DNA of 64,000 bases, from NCBI GenBank assembly GCA_963678705.1, contig CAVMBN010000211.1, positions 99,264-163,263 on the forward strand, given 5' to 3'. This stretch comes from Panorpa germanica. Taxonomy: Eukaryota > Arthropoda > Insecta > Mecoptera > Panorpidae. A program made the translations under genes and the position numbers. Under the pieces are notes generated by a model. That model saw only the letters and a list, made by a program, of their open reading frames with translations, made no database searches and had not been told where the DNA came from. Each line of letters begins with the position of its first letter. Position 1 is the first letter of the stretch. Positions 22,736 through 34,690 of this stretch are shown here, one piece after another.

Positions 22736-23419
22736 CAACAATAAGCATGAATATTGTGTATTTCTTTATTAAAACTGGTAAAAGTAGATTAAAAGCTGGA
22801 TAAATTATACAAAGTTTCTGTTACAAGTTTCAAAACAAGAACACGTAGGTGTATTGACTAATTACCATTGACCTTTCATTCTTAATAAATTAAATAAAAC
22901 CTTACAACCGACACAAAAAATAAAATAAGAATAACTACAATTTCTGTACATACATTTTGTAACTACAGTCACAATTATTAAGAATTCCGTTTAATATTTT
23001 ATTGATTAAAGAAAACATTTACTAATTTGTTTTCTAGGTTAAGTTGTTCACTCTTTTCTAATAAATTTAATATTCTCCAATATGTATGTTGCTTGTAAAA
23101 CACTTGCAATGATTTCTGAAACATGTCCATTGCTTATTGAACTTGTTTTAAAATCAACAAACTCATGAAGTACTTTACTATTTGAAATTTAATTTATGAC
23201 ATATTTGGTGATTAGTCTTTTTTGTTTGTGACAAACAATTTAGCACTGTTTTATAGAAGTTGTTTATTTCAAAGGATCCCCTTTTATGTTTTAATATTAA
23301 ATTTTTATCTGGCATTAAATGAAGGAGTGAATTAGGGCAGGCCTAATTAGATCTTAGTGTTACTAATTGCTAAATATAAATATTCTTTGGTTTCAGTAAA
23401 TTGTTAGTTTCTGCATAAA

Positions 23420-24817
23420 ATGGCACAGCAAATAAAATCAGAGTTAAATGAAACACTGGAAATAGAAAACATGAAAGTAGAACCAGAAGAGGAATGCATT
23501 GTTCAATTCGAACCACAAGTCAAAGAGGAGGTCGACGTCACTTCCGATAGAGAAGCAGATTGGCCAGGGGTTTATATTAAATTTGAACCTGACTATAGTT
23601 CACCTGTTGTCCTGTGTAAATATTGCGGAGGCGTGTTTCAAGATTCCTGTAAATTGCAGGAGCAGCTGGAGGCCCCATCGGACTGCCGAGGAACCGGAAC
23701 GACAAAAGAACCGGTGGATGGTGATGATAATAGAAGATTGTCGGAACCACAAAGCAGTGGACAATCGGGAATAGAAGAAATAATTTCCAATCAGAAGAAT
23801 TTCATCTGTGATGTTTGTAACATGGGGTTCGATAAGGCACCGGAAATAATAAAACATTTGCGTGTTCACTCTGACAGGAAGTTATATTCCTGTAATGAAT
23901 GTGACAAATCCTACACTACTAGGAGCAATTTAGTTATACACCAACGAAATCATACTGGGGAGCGTCCGTTTTCATGTGACGTTTGTAACAAAACGTTTAA
24001 AAGTGCAAGCTATTTAAAGGAACATAAAAAGACGCATTTAGACGTTAATACTTTTTCATGTGACATTTGTAACAAAACATTTGCAAGTTCAAGGTCTTTA
24101 AAGGAACATAAAAAGACGCATTTAGCTGTTAATCCTTTTTCATGTGACATTTGTAACAAAACGTTTTCAAGTTCATGTTAGTTAAAGGAACATAAAAAGA
24201 CGCATTTAGACGTTTATCCTTTTTTATGTGACATTTGTAACAAAACGTTTTCAAGTTCAGGATATTTAAAGGAACATAAAAAGACGCATTTAGACGTTTA
24301 TCCTGTTTTATGTGACATATGTAACAAAACATTTTTAAGTTCAAGGTCTTTAAAGGAACATAAAAAGACGCATTTAGCTGTTAATCCTTTTTCATGTGAC
24401 ATTTGTTACAAAACGTTTTCTAGTTCAAGGTCTTTAAAGGAACATAAAAACACGCATTTAGTCGTTAAACCTTTTTCATGTGACATTTGTGAGAAAACGT
24501 TTTCATGGTCAAGTGCTTTAATACGACATAAAAAGACGCATTTAGACGTTAATCCTTTTTTATGTGACATTTGCAACAAAACGTTTTCAAGTTCAAGCTC
24601 TTTAAATGAACATAAAAAGACGCATTTAGACGTTAACCCTTTTTCATGTGACGTTTATAACAAAACGTTTTCAAGTTCAAGCTATTTAAAGGAACATAAA
24701 AAGACGCATTTAGACGTTAATTCTTTTTCATGTGACGTTTGTGAGAAAACATTTTCAGGGTCAAGTGCTTTAATACGACATAAAAAGTCTCATTTAGCCG
24801 TTAATCCTCTTTCATGA
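23420..24817 (+). pseudogene. Long C2H2 zinc-finger gene A, interrupted by one stop codon
   Basis: The ATG at 23420 lies past a good 3' splice site (TTTGGTTTCAG, 23397). The N-terminus is acidic, with four psi-K-x-E motifs typical of SUMO acceptors (IKSE, MKVE, VKEE, IKFE). A C2HC-like finger follows near residues 66-90 (CKYCGGVFQDSCKLQEQLE...C) in which the His seen in paralogue B is replaced by Gln. C2H2 fingers then repeat with an 84-bp period and an unusual linker (HLDVNPF or HLAVNPF instead of TGEKP). A TAG at 24179-24181 stops finger 5. The same frame then stays open for seven more fingers to a TGA at 24815-24817. One of these, near 24650, has lost its second Cys (to Tyr). Either a truncated 253-residue protein or a young pseudogene. 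Confidence 0.8.
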
Positions 24818-24904
24818 GAATAATGGGATAAAACATTTTCAAGTTTTTATGCTTATCAATCTAATTTATTGTTCTAATTCTAAGTTTTATGCTAAATGAT
24901 CGTA

Positions 24905-25310
24905 TGTTATAATGTTCCAACTGTATATGTTTATTTTCTTATGTGTTTGGTAGTGATTTTTGTATGGTGGTTCGAAAACGGTTCTATGAATCCCTTTTAA
25001 AAATTCCTGTTTCGTTGAGCGAAAATTCTAAGACTTTTGACGTCCTCGGATTTTTTCCTCAATTTCCTAGAAACCTGTAATTTTGAAAAAACTGCGAAAA
25101 GAAATGGTTACTTTTTGCTATATAACTGTTAATCCGTAAAAGGTAGAAAGTTGTAATTTTGCCTGTGTATTACGCTATTCAATGGAAACATATTTCAAAA
25201 TTCAAAAATTAATAAAAGGGGCGTTTTGTATTATAAGATTAATAAATAAATAATTAAAAATGTTATAAATTGCATAATTTCTTATTTCAGTGCATTTTCG
25301 CTGAGCCATG
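24905..25310 (+). repeat. Helitron-like repeat R2, 5' part, within duplication W
   Basis: It starts TATAATGTTCCAACTG and holds the GAAAACGGTTC and CCTAGAAACCTGTAATTTTG blocks. It is shared with 29460-29820. Confidence 0.6.
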
Positions 25311-26718
25311 TCCTAATTTCATAACATAACCTCAAATATTCAATTATTTTTAATAAGTCTGTTTTATACAACAGAGACACAAACGAGTGTGTGTGTTATG
25401 TCATTTACTATTTACAGCTGAGTCGTACATTCCATCAAGTTTTATATTGCGATTTTTGTGAAAAAATATTATTAATTTCGATAATTTCAACATCATACAG
25501 AAAACTGATTTCAATACTGTTGAGGTTTTAAAGGGGCAACTTTTATTTATATATTCCTAGAGGAAGTGTAGAAATTTGGCACCCCGTCGTCAACAGACTT
25601 GAAACATTAAGTAGACTGCTTTACTTTAAATCTTAAACTCAGGCTTATCATGATTGTAATATTATATAGTGGTTATAATGAAACTCCTTCAAGTAACTCA
25701 ATGCATCTACTAGAACACTTAGCAGAGCTACAATATCTTTTTTAATTCTTATTCCAACAGATGATAAAGTAGGTATATTACGGGGCCTATAATTTTGTAC
25801 AGAACTTACAAGATTACGGTGTTCATAGTACTACATTCCTTCATTCTACAGAATTTAATTTACCTGAAGCATTACATCGATTTTGAACTAAGATTGGTCT
25901 GTATATAATGCTGTAATCTTACGATCACCTTTATTATAGAATCAATTGTACTTCAATATATTGTAATATATGCTATAAAATATAATATGTAATATACCTA
26001 TTTTTATTTAAGTTTAAACAGGTTGGCACAAATAGGTTATTACACTGAATAATGTTTTAGTTTCTTAATTTAGAAAATTTGGATTTTCTATATTCTACTA
26101 GAATGGCAAGTGGAAAGCATTTCCCTCCAAATACCGTAGAATTAAAGTTAACATCAAACACAAAATTTAATTAGTGAGTGGGAATGATACTTAATCAATT
26201 GACTATATTAGTAAAACGTTTAATTATTTCGTACTTGTCTCTTAATAGGGAAATAGTGAAAAATTCAACAAATACTTTACTGACATTAACCCTACGACAA
26301 ATAAATGACCCATCGCCATTGCAGTTTGTTATCTGCATTAATGTACTACACAACCGTCAAAGTTATTCACATTTATATCTTACATAAAGCAAAGCTGCAA
26401 TATTAATAAATATATCAATCAGGTATTATGTTTTCTATATTTTATAATTTTTATATTTATTTTATTGTCTGTAGATATTCGGGTAATTATTCGGTTCACT
26501 TACATTTTTGTTTTGAAAGTTGTAAACAAATTTTTATATATAAATTTTAGTAGGTTGCGTTTGTTCTATGCTTAAAACATGTAAAAATCACTACGTAGTA
26601 TTAGTTATACTAGTTTTATTTTAGAAATATACAATATTAATGGTTAAAGTTGAAATTTCAATTTTGTGGTTACAACAATATGTCATGTAGATTTGAAGAG
26701 GGTTTATTTCACATTATT
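25311..26718. other. AT-rich intergenic stretch
   Basis: The part to 25755 belongs to duplication W. From 25756 to 26718 I see only AT-rich sequence with short ORFs of no recognisable content. Confidence 0.5.
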
Positions 26719-27474
26719 GGTCAACAATAAACATGAATATTGTGTATTTCTTTATTAAAAATGGTAAAAGTATATTAAAAGCTGGATAAAATATACAAAG
26801 TTTCTGTTACAAGTTTCAAAACAAGAAAACGTAGGTGTATTGACTAATTACCATTGACCTTTCATTCTTAACAAATTAAATAAAACCTTACAACCGACAC
26901 AAAAAATAAAATAAGAATAACTACAATTTCTGTACATACATTTTGTAACTACAGTCATAATTATTAATAATTCCGTTTAATATTTTATTGATTAAAATTA
27001 CATTTACTAATTTAGTTTCTAGGTTATGTTGTTCACTCAGTCTTTTCTAATAAATTTAATATTCTCCAATATGTATGTTGCTTGTGAAACACTTCCAATA
27101 TTTTCTGAAACATGTCCATTGCTTATTGAACTTCTTTTAAAATCAACAAACTCATGAAGTACTTTACTATTTGAAATTTAATTTATGACATATTTGGTGA
27201 TTGGTCATTAGTCTTTGTTGTTTGTGACCAACAATTTAGCACAGTTTTATAGAGGTTGTTTATTTCAAAGGGTCTCGTTTTATGTTTCTATATTAAATTT
27301 TTTTCTGGCATTAAATAAAGAAGCCGTGTGCCTGTTTCACATAATCATAATGAATAGAAAAACAGATAATCCTGTTCAGGAGTGAATTAGTGCAGGCTTA
27401 ATTAGATCTTTGTGTTAATAATTGCTAAATATAAATATTCTTTGGTTTCAGTAAATTGTTAGTTTCTGCATAAA

Positions 27475-29374
27475 ATGGCACAGCAAATAAACTCAGAATT
27501 AAATGAAACACCGGAAATAGAAAACATGAAAGTAGAACCAGAAGAGGAATGCATTGTTCAATTCGAACCACAAGTAAAAGAGGAGGTCGACGTCACTTCC
27601 GATAGAGAAGCAGATTGGCCAGAGGTTTATATTAAATATGAACCTGACTATAGTTCACCTGTTGTCCTGTGTAAATATTGCGGAGGCGTGTTTCAAGATT
27701 CCTGTAAATTGCAGGAGCACCTGGAGGCCCCATCGGACTGCCGAGGAACCAGAACGACAAAAGAACCGGTGGATGGTGATGATTATAGAAGATTGTCTGA
27801 ACCACAAGGCAGTGGACAATCGGGAATAGAAGAATTAAATTCCAAACAGAAGAATTTTATCTGTGATGTTTGTAACATGGGGTTCGATAAGGCGCCGGAA
27901 ATAATAAAACATTTGCGTGCTCACTCTGACAGGAAGAATATTCCTGTCATGAATGTGACAAATCCTACACTACTAGGAGCAAATTAGTTATTCACCAACG
28001 AAATCATACTGGGGAGCGTCCGTTTTCATGTGACGTTTGTAACAAAACATTTTCATGGTTAGCCTATTTAAAGGAACATAAAAAGACGCATTTAGACGTT
28101 AATCCTTTTTCATGTGACGTTTGCAAAAAAACATTTTCAAGTTCAAGGTATTTAAAGGAACATAAAAGGACGCATTTAGATTTTCATCCTTTTCCATGTT
28201 ACATTTGTAACAAAATGTTTTTAATGTTAGCCTATTTAAAGGAACATAAAAGGACGCATTTAGATGTTCATCCTTTTTCATGTGACATTTGTAACAAAAC
28301 GTTTTCAAGGTTAGCCTATTTAAAGGAAATTAAAAAGACGCTTTTAACCGTTAATCCTTTTTCATGTAACATTTGTAACAAAACGTTTTCATGGTCAAGT
28401 ACTTTAGGTCGACATATAATGACGCATTTAGCCGTTAATCCTTTTTCATGTGACATTTGCAAAAAAACATTTTTAAATTCAAAGTATTTAAAGGAACATA
28501 AAAGGACGCATTTAGATGTTAATCCTTTTTCATGTGACATTTGTAACAAAACGTTTTCAAATTCAAGCAATTTCAGTCAACATAAAAAGACGCATTTAGA
28601 CGTTAATCCTTTTTTATGTGACATTTGTAAAAAAACATTTTCAAATTCAAGGTATTTAAAGGAACATAAAAAGACGCATATAGACGTTAATCTTTTTTCA
28701 TGTGACATTTGTAAAAAAACGTTTTCAAGTTCAAGCAATTTCAGTCAACATAAAATGACGCATTTAGCCGTTAATCCTTTTTCATGTGACATTTGCAAAT
28801 AAACATTTTCAAGTTCAAGGTATTTAAAGGAACATAAAAGGACGCATTTAAATGTTCATCCTTTTTCATGTGACATTTGTAACAAAACGTTTTCAAGGTT
28901 AGCCTATTTAAAGGAACATAAAAGGACGCATTTAGATGTTCATCCTTTTTCATGTGACGTTTGTGAGAAAACGTTTTCAAGGTTAGCCTATTTAAAGGAA
29001 CATAAAAGGACACATTTAGATGTTCATCCTTTTTCATGTGACGTTTGTGAGAAAACGTTTTCAAGGTTAGCCTATTTAAAGGAACATAAAAGGACACATT
29101 TAGATGTTCATCCTTTTTCATGTGACGTTTGTGAGAAAACGTTTTCAAGGTTAGCCTATTTAAAGGAACATAAAAGGACACATTTAGATGTTCATCCTTT
29201 TTCATGTGACGTTTGTGAGAAAACGTTTTCAAGGTTAGCCTATTTAAAGGAACATAAAAAGACGCATTTAACCGTTAATCCTTTTTCATGTGACATTTGT
29301 AACAAAACGTTTTCATGGTCAAGTACTTTAGGTCAACATAAAAACACGCATTTAGCCGTTAATTCTTTTTCATG
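27475..29374 (+). pseudogene. Long C2H2 zinc-finger gene B, frameshifted and with one internal stop
   Basis: A paralogue of gene A with the same start, splice context and SUMO-type motifs. The C2HC-like finger here keeps its His (LQEHLE). After the first C2H2 finger a one-base deletion at about 27937 (GGAAGAATATT against GGAAGTTATATT in A) shifts the frame, so the frame from the ATG ends at 27987. About 16 further 84-bp fingers run in one frame from about 28018 to a TGA at 29372-29374. They are interrupted by a single AAA-to-TAA stop at 28799-28801. Finger 4 of this array has lost its zinc-binding histidines (LKEIKKTL). Four adjacent fingers (about 28940-29275) are nearly identical, a very recent expansion. 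It is probably a pseudogene, unless the frameshift is a sequencing error. Confidence 0.8.
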
Positions 29375-29459
29375 AGAATAATGGATTAAAACATTTGCAA
29401 GTTTTTATGCTTATCAATCTAATTTTATGTTCTAATTCTAAGTTTTATGCTAAATGATC

Positions 29460-29820
29460 GTATGTTATAATGTTCCAACTTATATATGTTTATTTTCTTA
29501 TGTGTTTGGTACTGATTTTCGTATGGTGGTTCGAAAACGGTTCCATGAATCCCTTTGAAAATTTCCTATTTCGTTGAGCAAAAAATTCTAAGACTTTTGA
29601 CGTCCTCGGATTTTTCTCTGAATCGTGGAAACCTGTAATTTTGGAGAAACTGCGAAAAGAAATGGTTACTTTTTGCTATATAACTGTTAATCCGGAAAAG
29701 GTAGTAAGTTGTAATTTCATATTTCAAAATTCAAAAATTAATAAAAGAGGCATTATAAGATTAATAAATAAATAATTAAAAATGTTATAAATTGCATAAT
29801 TTCTTATTTCAGTGCATTTT
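29460..29820 (+). repeat. Helitron-like repeat R2, 5' part, second copy in duplication W
   Basis: Collinear with 24905-25310, with small deletions. Confidence 0.6.
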
Positions 29821-30494
29821 CGCTGAGCCATGTCTTAATTTCATAACATAACCTCAAATATTCAATTATTTTTAATAAGTCTGTTTTATACAACAGAGAT
29901 GCATACAAGTGTGTGTGTGTGTTATATCATTTACTACTTACAGCTGGGTCGTACATTCCATCAAGTTTTATATTGCGACTTTTGTGAATTTCGTGATAAT
30001 TTCGACATCATACACAAAACAGATTCCAATACTGTTGAAGTTTTAAAGGGCTACTTTTATTTATATAATCCTAGAGAAAGTGTAGAAATTTGGCACCCCA
30101 TCGTGAACAGATTTGAAACATTAAGTAGACTGCTTCACTTTACATCTTAAACTCAGGCTAATCATGATTCTAATATTATCCAACGGTTATAATGAAACCC
30201 CTTTAAGTAATTCAATGCATCTACTAAAACACTTAGGCCCGGTTTTATGGTTCGTCTTACTACCGAACTAAATAGCTAACTCCCGAATTAAACGAAAAAT
30301 GAGTTTTATGGTCAAGGATTAACGCTAACTCGGAACTAAAATCGCGGAGTAAGATATCCCGTCAAAAATCAAGGTTTAAATATTTAACTCCCGGAGTAAG
30401 TGTGCAACAGAGATAAAATATCATGCTATCTTAGACAGTTTAGCTATCATTATTATAATATTTTAGGTTATAATATTAATAAATTAAATTATTT

Positions 30495-31717
30495 ATGATG
30501 AATTCTTTATTATTTGTGAGTGACCATAATCAATTAGCAATAACAGATGATGAGGAAGACCAGCTCTTATACGAATATAGTATTAAGTTGAGAAATAAGA
30601 AAATTATTAAAAAAAAACCAAATTATTTGCATGACTTAAATGACATGCATTTCTATGAAAAATTTCGCTTCCAAAAGGCAACTGTATTGAAGATTTTAGA
30701 TCTCATTAATGACAAGTTGGAATTTTCAAGTAGCAGGTAATATATAAAACACAGCTATATGTATATACTTATACTGTAAAATCACTTAAGCATAACCTTA
30801 AAATAATGCACACTAGTTATCTGTGTATGTGTTTTAGAAATGATACTACGTCTCTATCTCCAATGAATCAGTTGTTATTGACTCTGAGATATTATGCAAC
30901 AGGGAGTTTTTTAATTGTGGTTGGAGATTTTTCTGGAGTGCATAAGTCAACAGCATCTAGAACAGTTCACCGAGTCACTACTGCAATAGCAGAATTAAGA
31001 CCAGCGTATGTGAAAATGCCAACAACTGTCTCAGAAATACAAGCAGTAAATATGGGCTTTTACAACATAGCCAGCTTTCCAAGGGTAATAGGAGCCATAG
31101 ACTGCACCCATGTTAAAATACAATCAATAGAAAAGGATACAAAAAATAGAAAGGGATATTTCTCGTACAATGTACAAACAATATCTGATCATTCCTTGAA
31201 AATCCTAGATGTTGTAGCCAGATGGCCTGGCTCAACTCATGATTCTACAATTTTTGAAAATTCAAGGATACAATCGCAGTTTGAGTTAGGAGTATTTGGC
31301 AATAATGTATTATTGTGTGATTCTGGTTATGCATGCAAACCCTTTATGATACCACCACTGAGGCATTGCACTTTACCTGAACACCAGTTGTTTAATGAGT
31401 CGCAAATTAGAACGAGGAATGTTGTGGAGAGACAATATGGTGTATTGAAAAGAAGATTCCCAGTCTTAGCTATGGGTATTCGGTTAAAGAAGACATCAGT
31501 ACAAGGCATAATTGTAGCATGTGCAGTATTGCATAATATTGCTATAATGGAGAAAGAACAAGAGCCACCAGAAGATTCAGAAACAAGAGTATCACTTGCA
31601 AGAGCTATTTCCGAAGGGAATATTTCTGCTACTGTTGAAGATAATGGAAGCCAGATTGGAAGCAGAAATGTATTTATTTCCTATTTTCGCGACAGAATTA
31701 GAAACAGGGATACCTAA
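30495..31717 (+). CDS. PIF/Harbinger transposase (HARBI1-type nuclease), two exons
   Basis: Exon 1 is 30495-30736 and exon 2 is 30838-31717. The intron (30737-30837) has a GTAATA donor and a TTTTAG acceptor, and the join keeps the frame and gives 373 residues, the usual length. The N-terminal part carries the helical DNA-binding-like region. The nuclease core has the first Asp in IGAIDCTHVKI (exon 2), the second in LLCDSGYACKPF and the Glu in NVVERQYGVLKRRFP. A conserved WPGSTHDSTIF block lies between the two Asp. The protein cuts and joins DNA in the nucleus together with its Myb-like partner, encoded on the opposite strand. No lesion was seen. Confidence 0.9.
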
Positions 31718-31852
31718 TTGTCTAAATTAATATATAATATTATCTAATATATAAATATATATATATTTTTTTTGTACTATAGTTTATTATGTATTAATTG
31801 TACAATTTATAATATATCATCTTAATTGAAATAATCTTTATAAAGTATTCTT

Positions 31853-33129
31853 TCATTTTTTATTTTCAAGATTTTTTTTTAGTAATTTTAATTTAATGTT
31901 TTCACATTCTATTTCTATTTCTATTTTTTTTTTTTGTAATATATGTATTTCATTTCTCCTGTTCTCATTTTCACTGTGTTCTTTTTTTTGTAACTCATGG
32001 AATTCATTTTTTCTTTTCTCATTTTCCCAGTGCTCCTTTTCGAGAAGATGTATTTGCGTTTCTGCTACATTTGCTCTCGCTTCAACCCTTGAAGAAATTT
32101 TTTGCTTTTTCTTTGACTGCTTAATTGTCTGTGTAATTGGCAAACTGGGGAGTCTTCTTTTTAGTTGAACAGCATGCGTCGGTGTTGCTGCATCTTCGTT
32201 GCTGATCCTTTTTGCTATAATTAATATGTTTATTATTGTATCTGTTATTGTTGTAACATATATCATTATCAATGTTATTATTATTACACGTTGACGCTTC
32301 TACGTTTATTGGAGTTTGACTCAGCACATTATTTTCGTTGGGTTCTTTTAAAAAAGGATGCACCTTCATGGACAACATAGCTGGTGTATAATCATCCCAG
32401 CTATGTTGCTATACAGGCTCTATAATGAAGTATAATAATTATTTATTCGTCTTCATAATTTTAAGTAAACATTTTCAAAACCACATAATATTTTTACTTT
32501 ACCTTCAGTATCCTGTTCTTGCATTAGTTCTCTAACATATGCTCCCTCATCTGTTGCCATACGAGACTCTTGGGTATGTGGAATCGGACCTTAAATTACA
32601 CGTATTTATATGCATAGAAATATCATATCGAGAATAAATGTATTGAGTACATGAGTTAAATTACATACCAGGTAAATTTATAATATCCGAATCTAATATA
32701 CCTTCTTCACCCTCAGCCGATAACTTAATGAAATCTTTAACTCTGTAAAGGACATTGTTCATTTGCGGATTTGTTGCCGGTCCACCTCCTGTACCAAATA
32801 TTGATTTTCTATTTGCTGCTGATAATTTTCTTGCATCCTTTTTTATTGCCTTAAATTTAAGTTTGAGGTTTTCTTTAGACCTCTGCAAGACGCTTCTGGT
32901 GTTAAACATAGCCGTAATGTCATCCCAAGCCTTCTCCTAGTAATTATTTTTCTTTATTTATATGAAATACTTGCAATAATATTAGACAATTAGTACATAC
33001 CTTAATTCTGGAAGTGACTCCATCCGTTTTCGTGTTTAAAACAATTGGCTTGAAACTTTCCACCGCATCTATTAGAACTTGGCAATCCTCAATAGAGAAA
33101 TTAAACGTACGTGTTCTCTTGTCAGACAT
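31853..33129 (-). CDS. Harbinger Myb/SANT-like protein, multi-exon
   Basis: The minus-strand start ATG is at 33127-33129 (MSDKRTRTFNFS). Exon 1 is 33001-33129 with donor GTATGT. Exon 2 is 32669-32936 with acceptor TTACTAG; the join is phase 0 and reads SRIKEKAWDDITAMF. Exon 3 is 32503-32589. This is a Myb/SANT-like domain (Myb_DNA-bind_5 type) of the kind that brings the HARBI1 nuclease to DNA. The last part (about 32400-31853) is a Lys/Glu-rich coiled coil (begins near SRVEARANVAETQ). The join of exon 3 to it meets an in-frame stop in every acceptor I tried. The frame also shifts between about 32270 and 32200. So the C-terminus may be damaged or spliced differently. Confidence 0.7.
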
Positions 33130-33699
33130 TTTTAAAACAATAATTAAACTGAATCTGACATTTACTAATGTAAACAAATATTCCCATTTCATAAACATTT
33201 AAATCTACTACGTACTGCTACGTACCACTTGCCAGAGAATGAATGGTTTACGTTACGGTTTATTTATTTATCTCAGTATTAACTAACCCGGGATTAAATT
33301 TGGACCATAAAACCCGATACAAAAATAAGTACCGAACTAAGCTAACTCGGGGTTTCGTAACCCCGAAGTAAATAAAAGACCATAAAACCGGGCCTTAATG
33401 TTTCATTTTCTATGTGTATTAAATGAAGTTAAAACGAGTGTGTGTTTTCTGGGTTATCATCTGCTTGAACTTAAATAAATAATAGTTAATTAGCACTGGT
33501 AATGAAGGGGACCTTCGAATCAACAACATCAGAAGTACGTATTGAAGATATTGGGGCTCATTTTTACCTCCAATACGTCACCAACCACCTACAACAGTGC
33601 TGCACTTCCATAGGGCGGATCTCAGTATATCACTATTAAAATATATACTTTTTAAGATTTCATTAAATTATTCGTTTAAGAAAAATAAATGACATGAAC

Positions 33700-34628
33700 T
33701 ACAGGGTGTCCAGAAAGGGTATCGGGTATTTGTTTTCGCGCCATATTCGAAACGGGGCGTCTAAAGGGTGCGGGGAGGGGTTCGTGGCGTCCGCCATTCT
33801 GTGGAGTTTTAGTCACGATGGAACAGTACTCGGGGATGCATCGCGCATTTTGCGTACGAGCGTATTATCGTAATGGTGATTCAATAGTGACTGCTCAACG
33901 TCTCTATCGTGCGGAATATCGTACACGCCACGCGCCAAGTGACGATAGCATTAGGAAATGGATCAGGATGTTCGAGAATACAGGTGCGACAGTTAAAATT
34001 CAAAACTCTGGTCGTCCTCGTTCAGTTCGCGATGAAAAAACAATTGAAGAAGTTGAGGCGTCGGTTCGTCAAAATCCGTCTGTATCCATCCGAAAGCGAA
34101 GCCAAGCGTTGAACATCAAAAAATCGTCTTTACATTACATTTTAAAGAAAGACTTACATCTAAAAGCCTATAAAATTCAATTGGTTCAAGAATTGAAGGA
34201 TACGGACTATGAATATCGATAGCTATGTGTCAACGTGTTATCGCCAATCTTCGTTTCCGTTTAGAAGAGTGCCAGCAACGTAACGGTCATCATTTGGATA
34301 ACGTCATCTTTTCCAAATAATTCTCCAATTCATATGCTAATAATAAACAATAAACTTTTTTATTGCATACAAATAATTTTTGTTTCATTGAACTTACAAA
34401 TACCCGATACCCTTTCTGGACACCGCAGAATGAGCAGTCACTATTGAATCACCATTACGATAATACGCTCGTACGCAAAATGCGCGATTCATCCCCGAGT
34501 ACTGTTCCATCGTGACTAAAACTCCACAGAATGGCGGACGCCACGAACCCCTCCCCGCACCCTTTAGACGCCCCGTTTCGAATATGGCGCGAAAACAAAT
34601 ACCCGATACCCTTTCTGGACACCCTGTA
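33700..34628 (+). mobile_element. Fold-back mariner-like element (TA target)
   Basis: Both outer ends read CAGGGTGTCCAGAAAGGGTA inward (33702 and, inverted, 34626) and are flanked by TA. The first 196 bp are repeated inverted at 34431-34626. A third, internal right terminus lies at 34396-34424. The original element probably ended there, and its left end was added in reverse. It carries a transposase gene with its catalytic middle deleted. Confidence 0.85.
33818..34222 (+). pseudogene. mariner-like transposase, DNA-binding part only
   Basis: 134 residues starting MEQYSGMHRAFCVRAYYRNG. The N-terminal helix-turn-helix (DUF4817 type, found in insect mariner-like elements) spans about residues 5-60. 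A second helix-turn-helix follows (SVSIRKRSQALNIKKSSLHY, about 87-110). The catalytic domain is missing. After the stop another frame reads the family C-terminus (RVIANLRFRLEECQQRNGHH, about 34231-34290), so an internal deletion removed the DDE/DDD core. It cannot catalyse transposition but could bind the terminal repeats. Confidence 0.75.
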
Positions 34629-34690
34629 TATTAACAACAAAAAATATGTTCCTCCTGATCTTTCACTTGGACGTAGTTGTCTCCAGTTTT

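Larger units (their letters stand above)
22736..25755 (+). repeat. Tandem segmental duplication W, copy 1
   Basis: It matches 26719-30235 from GGTCAACAATAAGCATGAAT through the zinc-finger exon, an R2 fragment and a 3' flank ending CTAGAACACTTA. The copies differ mainly in finger number and small indels. Confidence 0.85.
26719..30235 (+). repeat. Tandem segmental duplication W, copy 2
   Basis: It is collinear with 22736-25755 but about 0.5 kb longer, because the finger array is expanded. Similarity stops exactly at the TTA where the Harbinger element inserted (30233-30235). Confidence 0.85.
30233..33397 (+). mobile_element. Complete PIF/Harbinger DNA transposon (3159 bp)
   Basis: The inverted termini begin GGCCCGGTTTTATGGT at 30236 and end ACCATAAAACCGGGCC at 33394. 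They are flanked by TTA target duplications (30233-30235 and 33395-33397). It contains convergent genes: a HARBI1-type nuclease on plus and a multi-exon Myb-like protein on minus. All three catalytic acidic residues are present, so it may be autonomous. It inserted precisely into the 3' edge of duplication W copy 2. Confidence 0.93.

Noticed and set aside
28771-29232. Long minus-strand ORF of 153 codons opposite the zinc-finger array
   Set aside because: It is the periodic antisense shadow of the 84-bp finger repeats, with no independent features. The same applies to 24129-24344, 28099-28308, 28316-28570, 45357-45854 and 59835-60065.
28000-29374. The regularly spaced repeats could suggest a CRISPR-like or satellite array
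   Set aside because: The 84-bp period is coding C2H2 fingers without unique spacers, and the genome is eukaryotic.
29899-30150. 83-codon ORF next to the Harbinger element
   Set aside because: Its counterpart in the duplicated unit (around 25440-25640) carries stops and frameshifts, and no domain is recognisable.
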